Shown here in pieces: positions 37,867 to 47,684 of a DNA stretch of 64,000 bases. The DNA lies in the NCBI GenBank assembly GCA_016630955.3, contig CM049996.1, forward strand, positions 1-64,000, given 5' to 3'. The translations under genes and the position numbers were made by a program. The notes below the pieces were generated by a model. That model saw nothing but the letters and a program-made list of their open reading frames with translations, made no database searches and was not told where the DNA came from. The DNA is from Didymella arachidicola (taxonomy: Eukaryota > Ascomycota > Dothideomycetes > Pleosporales > Didymellaceae). The stretch's first letter is position 1, and every line of letters begins with the position of its first letter.

Positions 37867-38478
37867 ATGCCCACCATCCCCGCCCGGTCTAGTGCCATAC
37901 AGCATCTGCGCGCTGGCCAGTCCATCAAGCTCATCAACACAAGCGGAGGTCAAGTCATCGACACCTGGGCCTTTGTTCCAACCTCAGGTTTCCCTTCGTA
38001 TATGTCGATGTCGCACACGCGATCCACCCACCACAAATTGGAGCTTGCCGTCGGAGAGTCGTACTTGGACAATTACCGTAATCCCATCCTGACAATCACT
38101 GAAGACACTTCTCCTGGACACCACGATGTTCTCTATTCCGCTTGCTCTCCTGAGCGTTACATTCAGCTCGGTGCTCCAGCGGACCACGACAATTGCGCAC
38201 AGAATCTGCGTAGAGTGGTTGCTACATACCAAGACCCTTCAATCCAGAAGCTTGGAGACTTGTTAGAGTATGGTTGGATACCCGATCCTCTGAATGTTTT
38301 CATGAGTGTTCGTGTCGCGGACAACAAGATACCTTGCGAAGATCCAGAAATCAAGCCGGGCAGTTACATCGTTCTGAGGGCAGAACAAGATTGCGTTGTT
38401 ATTATGAGCGCGTGCCCAATGGATGTGCATATATGTAACGGGGGTGAGCCAACTAGTGCTGCATTTGAGGTAGTTTAG
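37867..38478 (+). CDS. DUF1989 (urea carboxylase-associated family) protein
   Basis: 203 residues, single exon. The sequence follows the DUF1989 pattern: an N-terminal Ile-Lys-Leu-Ile-Asn strand with VIDTWAF, then SMSHTRSTHHKLEL, TSPGHHDVLYSACSP, the His/Asn-rich DHDNCAQNL segment, and C-terminal GSYIVLRAEQDCVV and SACPMD. His and Cys residues in these motifs are the likely metal or active-site ligands. Bacterial members accompany urea carboxylase; fungal members are of unclear role, probably nitrogen-compound metabolism. Length is normal for the family. First recognisable intact chromosomal gene from the telomere. Confidence 0.85.
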   Translation: MPTIPARSSAIQHLRAGQSIKLINTSGGQVIDTWAFVPTSGFPSYMSMSHTRSTHHKLELAVGESYLDNYRNPILTITEDTSPGHHDVLYSACSPERYIQLGAPADHDNCAQNLRRVVATYQDPSIQKLGDLLEYGWIPDPLNVFMSVRVADNKIPCEDPEIKPGSYIVLRAEQDCVVIMSACPMDVHICNGGEPTSAAFEVV

Positions 38479-38857
38479 GCTGGACCGGGTAGAACATTAT
38501 TTTATCCAAGTTTTGTTTTGCATCTTGGACATGTTTTCCTATGCAGCTTGAGCTCTTACACCCTAATGGCACTTGTGAGTAAGTCTTCAAACGCTGAGAG
38601 AAGTAGACTATCTCCACTTGGAATAAACGGCGCGCGGTAATAACGTTCCGGGCTTGAGGGGGAAAGTTGAGGTAGGATCGAATGGAAATGCAGGGTGAAT
38701 AGATTACGCCGAACCCTCGCCTATCTGATTTCAACCTCGTTCTCTCAATCTTAAGCGAGCTTTTGCGAATCAGAATGGTTTAAGCTTTCTAGACCTGCTT
38801 GCTTAGACGTTGCTATTAGTATCTATATAGACTTTACCTATCTTGATTCTGTTCCTG

Positions 38858-39745
38858 CTACCGATGCAAGGCTGTCGCCTCGCTAACTGTGACCCATTCC
38901 GTCTTACAACCGTGATAACACTCTCCATCACACGTGCGCCCCTTTGTTACTGTTGATACCGCACCACAACCCTCTCGCGATGTCGGTATCGTAACGGTGG
39001 TTCTGTTAATGCAATCTATTGGCCGACATGACGTAGGCTTGAGACAGATAGGTGTGGTGTGAACGGTAAAGGTAGGACACGCACGAACTGTACCCGTAGA
39101 CACAGCAGACTCGGTAGATGTAATTTCGGGAGCGAGAGATGACGCAAGCGTGGCGCGAAACGAGGCTGATGTCGAGTTTGAAGTGGGCCAGGAAAGGTTT
39201 CTCGTGGGTCTGCGCCTTGTGTCTGTGGAATTCGGATCGGCGTTCGAGATCTTCACCCTGGTTACTGAGGAGCTAGCGCTCAGTTCACCACTTTGCGTTG
39301 GGCACACGGTCTCTACCACCCACGTAGTTCTGCAATCCATCATACATTTCGTCGGGCATGGTTTGTACGCCGTTTCAGTAACAAGTGGTCCGCAGCACGA
39401 GTCTGTCGTACAAGGGGCTGTGATTACACTACGCACCCCGCAATATGGAGGCTCATCGCAAGTGTTGGAGGCAAAGGTACAGGAGGTCGTGGGTGCAGGG
39501 CCGTCGATACGCGTGGTGAGCGTCGGACAGCGTCGCGCGGCAACGGTTGTACGCGTTACGTACGTCTTAATGGTGGTGATATACGTGCTGATCGCGAGTG
39601 TTGAGGCTGGACATATAGCAGAGGGGATGAGGCTAAATGAAGGGAGCGCATGACCTAACGCCGGTGCCCTAGCGGAGTTAGCTATTGATGTTTCCTCGAG
39701 CAGTAGCAGAGCTTACGTGAGAAGTAGAAGATAGTGAAAGATCAT
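38858..39745 (-). CDS. Secreted Cys/Thr-rich protein, effector-like candidate
   Basis: I join exon 1 (39,717-39,745) to exon 2 (38,858-39,668) across a 48-bp intron with GTAAGC donor, GCTAAC branch and CTAG acceptor, giving 279 residues. The join creates the start MIFHYLLLLTAPALGHA, a convincing signal peptide that neither frame shows alone. The mature part is Thr/Ser-rich with about 20 Cys, many in short TxxC or CxxxC groups (PCTTDSCCGP, CPTKCMMDC, CDGECYHGC), and a Ser/Thr-rich central linker. No domain is recognised. It is probably extracellular or wall-associated and disulphide-bonded. Subtelomeric position and Cys content are features often seen in plant-pathogen effectors, but function is not shown. 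Confidence 0.65.
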
Positions 39746-42686
39746 GATCGCTCTAGTGGGGCAACCTTAAGTCCTATGTTGGTCAGAGATGGCCTGTGTT
39801 TCTTGTTGTTGCGTTCGCGACATACTTTAAAGTACTAGTAAAGACCGCATGCCGATGTCACGAGGTGTTAAGGAATGGCGAAGGACGATGTCAACGCTTA
39901 TTGAAAGATCGCCAAAGTAGCTTCAAAACCATATACATCGACTACCCGTCGGCATCGTCGCAGGTATCCAATCGCTACGTCAATCACTCATCTGCGCTAG
40001 ACTTCACGCATGCGTGAGTCAACTTTTCTAAGGGCGACTCTACGCGCAGAATACCTCTATGTTGGTAGTTCCGGTACCAATTGTTCCCGCGACATCCCTG
40101 TGGAATGCAAAACATGTTCTCGAAGCTAGGTAAGCCATTTGGAGCAATAAAGTCTGTGAATGGCGTATAGGGTCGAACATTAATTTTACCCTTTTTTGAT
40201 ATACACCATTGTCAAAGAGTTATTCTTCAACTTTTGTCCAGTGCTGCTTCACGTCATTCCAGTCCTCTCCGTGCGAATTTTTTCCTGTCTGTGAAGTAGG
40301 GTTTGCATCGACGTTGGGTTGGGGGCTAATAAAAGCATTCAGTGGGTTCAGAAAGGATCGGTTTTTCGCACGTGGAGTTCGCTTGATTTCCATTGCCGTA
40401 GATAGAGTGATTCCCAGTATTACGATGGAAGGGAGTTGAGATACATTGTAACGGAATATCTCGGTTGTATCGTCAAACGCTAGCTACAGGACTTTTAAGA
40501 GACGAGAAGTTCACGCAATCCATCCTATAGGACTGGGTATTATATTTTCTGGAACGAAAAATGGCCAGTTAGATTTTGTTGCGTCTGGTCAATAATTCAA
40601 GCGGCTTACCAATTGACGTTGGTTGTTATCGACGTTGAAAGCGATCAATGGAAGGTTTTCAAGGGTTTGCAATTACCACCGGGAAGTAAAGAGGCATGTT
40701 ACGTTTCTCCACACTTGAGTAATGTATTAAACCGTGTAACGCAGAAGGAAGCCGTTGTGAAGGCAGTAGCAGCAGCCAAAAGCAGTTCCAAGTAAAATTA
40801 GAGACTAGAGAGCATTCACGTCGTCTATGATTGCACACCATCACGCTCGACGTTGAGGCTCGTGGTCGCCAAATTTCTAGCTCGTCTGGCGCCTGACGAT
40901 GTAAAGAAAGGTGTCTGGTGACGGGTTTAATCAACGGACACTTGGAAGGAGCATTCGCAGATACATTGAGGATTATGATAGGCGTTCGATGCAGCTGTGA
41001 TGATGATGCACTACAAATTGCAACTTCCCTTGACGATCCATTGAAAGATGAAACGATTGGTACAAGCAGGCTCATAAACCAGTCCTATATCACGATCTTG
41101 CCATCCTGTCAGAGGAAAGGTTACTGTTACGCTGATAACTTACTTTAATCACAGAGAGTGAGGTATGAGCCTCTATACCTCCTGCAGCTGCGCTTTCGAG
41201 TGATCGGCCTGTGGTTGCATCTGGGTGGTGGTCTTCGGGAGAGTGAAAGGAGCCGTCTCATCCTGTGGCTGCAGGTCGTACTTCACATGAAACGTCCGTA
41301 TCTGTGTCCAAGTTTGTGATTAAAACTACATGTTTTTTCGGGTCTTAGAAATGATATTTTCGTCGCAAGCAACTGGAAGTGGCGAAGCCAGAGCGGCCCC
41401 GACCATGTCATTTCTATCAAAAAAAAAGTCGGACGTTGTGGACATTAGTCTGAGTATGTGGTCAGATCAGTACCTTGTCCATACGAGCCCCCTATACGTG
41501 TTACATGAATGATTCGACCCAGACGATTGAAAAGACACATACGCACAGTGCAGAAGAAGAAGAAGGAAAGTTTTCTGTGCGAGGTCTTTTCTTGCACGAC
41601 AAATTTTCCACATGCAGAAGATCTCCATTGTTATTGTAACATGGCCCACGCGGGGACACGAGAAAAACAGTCGATTTTACCTACTTGGTTACAGTGATGC
41701 CGCAAAGGAATAGAGAGACGAAATGAAAGTTGCAGAGGCTACTGCAGGTTCATGCGACAAAAAGCACTCCAACATTTGATTCGCATCAGGCAATGTCGAC
41801 TGTCCTCTCTGTCCGCCAAGAGCGGTGAAGCAGTTCACATTGGTAACAATATCGTATCCGGTCAAGCGAAACGCAGTCGAATCTCGAGAGTATGTTGCTG
41901 CGGTCTGAGTGCTGTCGTGAACCGAAACCGCAGGTCCAAAACGCCGCACAAAGGTCTAAATACGATAGTGCTAGAATAATACAACGACCTATACTATCTT
42001 CTCAGAGTTCTCTATTTGCAACTCATGGATCCAACCATATTGAACTCATCAAAACTTGTTGTCAGTCGGTGTGCTCGATCAACTGCCTCAGTCAGCAATC
42101 TCACAATCTCTGCTCCCAACCTCCGCGGAAACCTAAACAATCCTGTTCCAGAGCACATTGCTCGCATCATGTTGTAGGCGTGATACGTTAATAAGTTGCT
42201 TCCAACGCGACTATCTAAAAAAGCTCTGTCGGCATGCTTTAATACTAATCAGAAGCTGGCGGGCACGGCTTTGCTCATCCCGCGGGCCTTGATTGGCTGA
42301 GCGGATAATATCCTAGACCAGGTTGTCCTTGCTTCATCCGAACCACGCTTCATCTCGGTCTCTCTATCGTGCTGGACTTAGACATTACCCAATCTGGCGA
42401 CACGGAGTTTATTCTCCATTGATGCGACAATGTTCATTAAACTTCACATAGCACTGTGATACATGCAGGCTAAATCCCCAGAATGCCGTTGTCATCAACA
42501 GATAACTTGGCACATCAATCCTGAGACTCGGTCACTTGAGTAGTGCTTCCCTTGATCCGATGAACACCAGGTGATATGGATATATGGAAGCTGAAGTCCA
42601 GTGGCTACCTTTGTTCTACACACACCACTTATACCCTATGTTCTGCTACCCGAACAGCGAACCGCTACGGACATTCTTGAGCCAAG
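39746..42686. other. Gene-poor stretch, about 2.9 kb
   Basis: No supported gene. Short plus-strand frames at 40,613-40,795 and 40,918-41,148 have plausible amino-acid composition but no recognisable motif, start context or partner exon, so I leave them uncalled. Confidence 0.4.
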
Positions 42687-43869
42687 ATGCTGTCTATATC
42701 GGCGCTCCTCTCGTCGGTCTATTTTACTCTCGCTGTGTCTGGTGCAACCGTTTGTACTCAGAACATCAACATCGGCTACAACGTCAACCAGGTTTCGGAT
42801 TTGGCGACCTCAGTCGCAAAAAGTAATTGGGAGTGGAGCACTCAGGCTCAAGCCCTACTGGAACTGGAAGATCCAACGATCTCCATATTTAGCGATACCG
42901 CTTTCCCGGGCGGCAGCATTCCAAAACGAGCCACAGCTAGTACAACATATGCCAAGCGATGGATTTTGACCAGTGGGAATACCTTGACCGTAGCTGGAGG
43001 TCTTTATATTGAGAGCCAGGCACATGATTCAAACAATTCTTAACAGTGAGTGCCGGCGACCCAGCATCTCTAGGTGTCTCTGTAATCCTCCTCGGTCAAT
43101 CCGACTCCTCCAGTTATACAGCCGCAGCAACCCGCCAAGTCAACGAACTGCTCAACAATGTGCCCCGCTACTCAAACAAAGCAATCGGCCACCGTTATGA
43201 TGCTGTCATGCTATGGTCAGACTTCGTCTACATGGTGCCGCCTACGCTTGCCTATCAAGGCGTGGCAACACGCAATCAGACCCTGCTCCGCGAGGCAGTA
43301 AATCAGATTACTTTGTATCGAGGTGTCCTTCAAGATATATCTACGGAACTCTGGCGTCACATTGCAGGCTCGCGTACAGATGCTGGTGCTTGGAGTACCG
43401 GTAACGGCTGGACGCTCGGTGGGATTGCTCGCGTGCTGGGGACAGTCAAATACTGGCCGATCAGTGCGAGCTGGGCCAAGGAACAACAAACGCTCATCCA
43501 GTATGCCAAAGAGATCATCGATGGTGCTATCAAATTGGCCCCGATAGCCTACTACGCAACTATATCAGCACACCCTCTTCGTTTTCTGAAGCAGCAGGCA
43601 CCGCAATGATAACAGCAAATATCTATTGGCTCGCGGAGCTGTCCGCCGAAACCTTCGCTCAAAGCCAGTATCTAAGCTGGGCTGATGCTAGACGGGCCGC
43701 TGTGGTCAAGGCAGTCGGGTCCAATGGTGTACTGGCGCCTGTTATCAACCCGTATAAGTACACAGAGAATACGCCGTACAGTCAAACCAGCCCCGAAGCT
43801 CAGAGTTTTGGCGTGCTGTTGCATGCGGCGTATAGGGATTGCGTCTGTGCTGGGTATTGCAAAGCTTGA
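42687..43869 (+). pseudogene. GH105-like unsaturated rhamnogalacturonyl hydrolase with one frameshift
   Basis: Starts with a signal peptide (MLSISALLSSVYFTLAVSGA). A 47-bp intron (43,000-43,046) joins it to a second exon that holds the six-hairpin glycosidase features of GH105/GH88: SNWEWSTQAQALLE, LWSDFVYMVPPTLAY, and GAWSTGNGWTLGGIARVL, then ANIYWLAEL and a normal C-terminus. Between IKLAP and the expected RNYISTPSSFSEAAG the frame shifts by one base (about 43,535-43,550), with family sense continuing in the next frame. Restoring sense needs one extra base, so this copy is probably a recent pseudogene, or the base is an assembly error. The enzyme would release the unsaturated sugar from pectin-derived oligosaccharides outside the cell. 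Confidence 0.7.
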
Positions 43870-44631
43870 ATATGTTGAGATAAAGTTTCTTGGAACCGAA
43901 AGCGAGCGCAGCCTCGCTGGGTTAGTGGTAGTTCTTCTCCACACAATGCATGTCATTTTGTTAGCGTTGCAACATAAGGACCTTCTTGCAGATCTTAGCA
44001 TATTGCATGCAGGGCCTTGGTTCCATGCCGTTGCTCTTCGTTTTCGTTAGTAACTGCAAGCGGTTAAATGGAAGGTGATGTCCCGTGGCGCCCCAACTAT
44101 CCGAACATGGTTTCACCACTACTGTTGCATATGCACACGTGAGATCAGATTACTCGATCATCGCCAATCTTAAATTCAGATCATCCCCGCATAACGGAGC
44201 TTGCTCGACCGAAGGCGATACGCGAGGGCTTAATGTGACGTAAGTCTCAACAGCTTAGCAAATATCCGGTATCGAATTAAGTCTCTAATTTCGAGATCTA
44301 GATAGTTCGCAAGAAATGACCCCGAATCACCACTTCAAGACCAATGAAGTATGGCAAGTATCAACTGGAGGCTAATAGAAGCTTGGTAACCTCACGCTTC
44401 CCCCTGGACTGTCAAATTATGCTTTGCGGCTAAATGCAACAACTCATCTCAACTCTTGGTTGGGCTAGGTCTTCCGATGATCATAGCACAACAGTCAGAC
44501 CGAAGCACATTACGGTTGTGTACTGCGGTTGGAATGCGCCGTCCACGACTGACAATAAGAGCCACAGAAGTAAGCTGTAAGTCGAATACACACAACTTCC
44601 AACCCAGACAACACAGACTACATCGACCATC
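43870..44631. other. Intergenic, no gene seen
   Basis: About 760 bp between the GH105-like pseudogene and the small secreted candidate. Open frames are short and without motifs. Confidence 0.4.
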
Positions 44632-44938
44632 ATGAAGGCTTCGATCATTCTCGCTGTGGCAGCCCTCGGCTCTGGTAATGACCATCGCCTCCGCTCCTGC
44701 AGACCGAAACTCACATGCACCAGGCATCCAAGGGTGCTTCCTCACCGCGCACTCCTCTGCTGTCGGAGACTTCCACGTGCAGAAGTCCGAGCCGAAGGAC
44801 CACGGAGGCGCACGCCAGTTCGTCAACTGGTCCCATGGCGCATGCACCATCAAGGGCGAGCTGCTTGATGGATGCACCGTTAAGGTCAGCAGCGCCGGTG
44901 GCTGTGGATCCGGTTCGTGCAACCCAACTGTGATGTGA
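44632..44938 (+). pseudogene. Small secreted Cys-containing protein candidate, frameshift in the signal peptide
   Basis: An ATG at 44,632 begins MKASIILAVAALGS, the first half of a signal peptide. The second half, MTIASAPADRNSHAPG, lies in another frame starting at 44,678 and continues to a mature region of about 80 residues with five Cys (GCF, ACT, GCT, GGCGSGSC). Removing one G from GG at 44,674-44,675 joins the two into a normal signal peptide with an ASA-PA-type cleavage site. No intron of realistic length fits. This is either a pseudogene or a sequence error; translation from 44,678 would give a non-secreted protein. No family is recognised. Confidence 0.45.
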
Positions 44939-45864
44939 CTCTAAAAAGCTGACCCATGCAGTGTCTTTCTCCATCTGGAAGCCTGGCCGATTCGCGAGGG
45001 GCTTTGTCGCCTCCAAGGAGGAAGCTTAGATGCAACTGAAGGGCTTCATCATATTGAGGCTGGGAGGAACGAGCGGCGCTGGTCAGACATGGAGGGGAGA
45101 TGGCGGTTGCATCCAACTTGTAGCTTCCAATCGTCGTGGATGTTAAGAGGAAGTCTGCGATTGACCTTTCCGAGTGTAAGACAGCGTTCCTGGCCTATCA
45201 GTGTGATACTACAAGTCTAGCGCTGCGAATTAAATCGATGAGCTCGAAACATTGCCGTCAGTCTATCGGTGAGAGTGCTAAACAGTGATGATGTTATGGA
45301 GAAGACCCATGTCAACGGGTCATGCTATGCGATCCACACCTCTACCTGTCTGTTAGGAGCGGCGTGGAATGTGACCTGGGGCGCGAGACCTTTAATCCGA
45401 CATCTTCTCACCATTCGTAATGCCGAGGCCGATAGAAGGTACTGAGCATTGGGGCCTAGAGCCGGGAAAGCTGCAGTGTGGCTTAGGGGCTTACAAACCA
45501 TGTTTTGAGCCTCGAGGTGCTTATTGCAATACACTCGCTCCCAGTCTCCCTCCGTTCTTGATGCCGAGTTACACCGGTCTTCTCCTTATTTGAGAAGACC
45601 CAGAAAGCCATCGTTGGCATAAAATATTGAATACGAAGCAACCCATGCTCCAGTCGGGTGCTCGTGTCTTATGGCTCAGATAACTCTCGAAGAGGTTTTT
45701 GTTTCTCATTTCTCATTTCTCATAGCGCAAACATGGGTGGGAAACTTGCTGGCTGGTGGACATGGATGAGGGAAGGATGCTTCGAGGTCGAAGGAACGAC
45801 TGGTCTGTGCGCCGATTTTCTAGAGTGACATCAACTGGTCGACTGCATCACCACCCCGATTCAC
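44939..45864. other. Intergenic, COQ3 upstream region
   Basis: About 930 bp with no supported gene; the last part is the presumed COQ3 promoter and 5' leader. Confidence 0.5.
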
Positions 45865-46794
45865 ATGAATTCCACTGCAACAGTGACGATGCGGCCACAA
45901 GCTTCAATCCGCGCAGTGCGCTCATTACAGCATTATGCACGCCAATGTACACAATCACAACTATCAACACCCCACACATACCGGATATCTTCCACAGCAG
46001 CACGCGCCTTCACAACCACGCCGCCACGCCGGCACAACCCATCGACCGTCGACCCAAGCGAAGTATCTCACTTCAATGCCCTCGCATCCTCATGGTGGGA
46101 CCCCCACGGCTCCTCTCGCCTCCTGCACCTCATGAACCCGCTGCGCCACGACTTCATCGCCTCATGCCGCTTCAACGACACCCTCGTCCCCGGCCAGAAG
46201 CTCAGATACCTCGACATAGGGTGCGGCGGCGGCATCTTCGCTGAGTCGGCGGCGCGCCTCCCGGACACACACAGCGTCACAGCCATCGACCCTACCCCCG
46301 GCGTGCTCAAGATCGCCGAGGCGCACAAGCGGCGTGACCCTCTGCTCATGCAGCCCGGGCGGCTGACGTACGTGAACACGTCGATTGAAGACCTGCCCGT
46401 GCCGGCGACGCCAGAGGAGGGTTTCGATATCGTGAGCCTGTTCGAGGTGGTGGAGCATGTCAACGCGCCTGGGCCGTTTATCGAGAAGCTGCTCCCGCAT
46501 GTCAAGCCTGGTGGGTGGCTGGTTATGAGCACGATTGCGCGGACGTGGACGAGCTGGCTGGTGACGAATGTCATGGCTGAGGATGTGTTGGGGATTGTGC
46601 CCAAGGGGACGCATGAGTGGAGTAAGTATGTCAATGAGGATGAGCTGCGGGGGTATTTTGCGAAGGAGCCGGGGTGGGATGGGGCGAGTATGAGGAGTCT
46701 GGGCGTTATGTACGTGCCGGGGCTGGGGTGGAAGGAGGTGCGCGGTGGTGAGGATTGGGGGAATTACTTCTTTGCTGTCAAGAGGCTGAAGTAG
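45865..46794 (+). CDS. COQ3: Ubiquinone biosynthesis O-methyltransferase, mitochondrial
   Basis: 309 residues, no intron. The first 55 residues are rich in Arg, Ser and Thr without acidic residues, as expected for a mitochondrial targeting sequence. The methyltransferase core follows: YLDIGCGGGIFAE (about 115-127) is the S-adenosylmethionine-binding motif I, AIDPTPGVLKIAEAH motif II, FDIVSLFEVVEHV motif III and LLPHVKPGGWLVMSTI the later strand. COQ3/UbiG methylates both ring hydroxyl positions in coenzyme Q synthesis, in a complex on the matrix face of the inner membrane. Length fits the family. A second in-frame ATG at 45,889 is a possible alternative start. It is convergent with MRPL27 downstream. 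Confidence 0.93.
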   Translation: MNSTATVTMRPQASIRAVRSLQHYARQCTQSQLSTPHTYRISSTAARAFTTTPPRRHNPSTVDPSEVSHFNALASSWWDPHGSSRLLHLMNPLRHDFIASCRFNDTLVPGQKLRYLDIGCGGGIFAESAARLPDTHSVTAIDPTPGVLKIAEAHKRRDPLLMQPGRLTYVNTSIEDLPVPATPEEGFDIVSLFEVVEHVNAPGPFIEKLLPHVKPGGWLVMSTIARTWTSWLVTNVMAEDVLGIVPKGTHEWSKYVNEDELRGYFAKEPGWDGASMRSLGVMYVPGLGWKEVRGGEDWGNYFFAVKRLK

Positions 46795-47018
46795 AAGGGT
46801 GGCGGGAGGCGTTGGAGATGGTAGGTGGTACATGATACCCTAGAATGTACAATACAATATGTATACATAACACAAGAAGCCTTCATAGTGCTCTCTTAAG
46901 TCACCTCTGTGACTCTCAGAACTCGCTCTTCATCTTGCTTCTTCTCTAGAACTGCAACATGGTCGCTCGCAGCTCGTGTTCCGTGTAGCTATCTCTCCCA
47001 GCTCCTCGCTCTTGCGAC

Positions 47019-47510
47019 CTACGAAGCCCTCCTCTCCTCGAACGGCGCCGGCATTTTCGTCCGCGAATTACTCGCCTCCTCCTCGTACACGATGTCGTGT
47101 CCGCCCGCCAATTTCCACGCGCGCAGGTAGTCCTCGCCGGTGAAGCGTTTGGAATACACCTCGGGCTGGCCCGAATCGGTGGTGCGCGTCTTCTGCACTG
47201 TTTCGGCGACAAAGGGTGTCAACTGTAAGCACGTCAGCTTCAACTCTCGTCTCGCTCGGTCCTGTCAAAGCGCAGCTCTACGAGAAAGCGTCAGCTGCGC
47301 TCGGTGCTCGCCTACCTCAGCGTTCTTCACCCCCTGCACCGGAAACACGTACGTCCGGATCTTGTTCCAGTCCGGCGTGAAGTTTCCGTAGCGGTTGATT
47401 GTGCCCATCGACCCCACGCGGTTGCCCTTGTAGTATTCTTTCCCGGCCTGCTTGGTGCTGAGCGGCAGCCGCCGTAATGTGCCCTGGAGGGCGGGTGTGG
47501 GCTTGAACAT
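47019..47510 (-). CDS. MRPL27: Mitochondrial large-subunit ribosomal protein mL41
   Basis: Two exons, 47,316-47,510 and 47,019-47,222, joined across a 93-bp intron (GTAGGC...TTACAG) in phase 0, giving 132 residues. The N-terminal part matches the mL41/MRPL27 family: LSTKQAGKEYYKGNRVGSMG and TPDWNKIRTYVFP. The second exon carries the C-terminal TPFVAETV and the basic stretch. It is a structural protein of the mitochondrial 54S ribosomal subunit. It is divergent from UTP14; the shared promoter region between them is interrupted by pogo transposon 3, whose left end lies 174 bp upstream of this start codon. Confidence 0.88.
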
Positions 47511-47684
47511 GGCGTGCGGGTATGTGAATCACGCAAAGGTGAGATGATGACGACACGGAGCACGTCGACTGGGAGGGAGCGATCCGAGCAATGGATGGCG
47601 CAGAGTCAACAATCTGCAATCCACAATTCGCGATGCGCTCGGTGGTGATGCCGCCATGCGGACCTCCGGCGGCAGGCGCACGTA

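Noticed and set aside
39150..39653. 167-codon plus-strand frame
   Set aside because: It is the antisense shadow of the Cys-rich secreted protein, which has a signal peptide and a well-formed intron on the minus strand.
40613..41148. Two short plus-strand frames (60 and 76 codons)
   Set aside because: No recognisable motif, no splice join between them that I can support, and stops in all frames around them.
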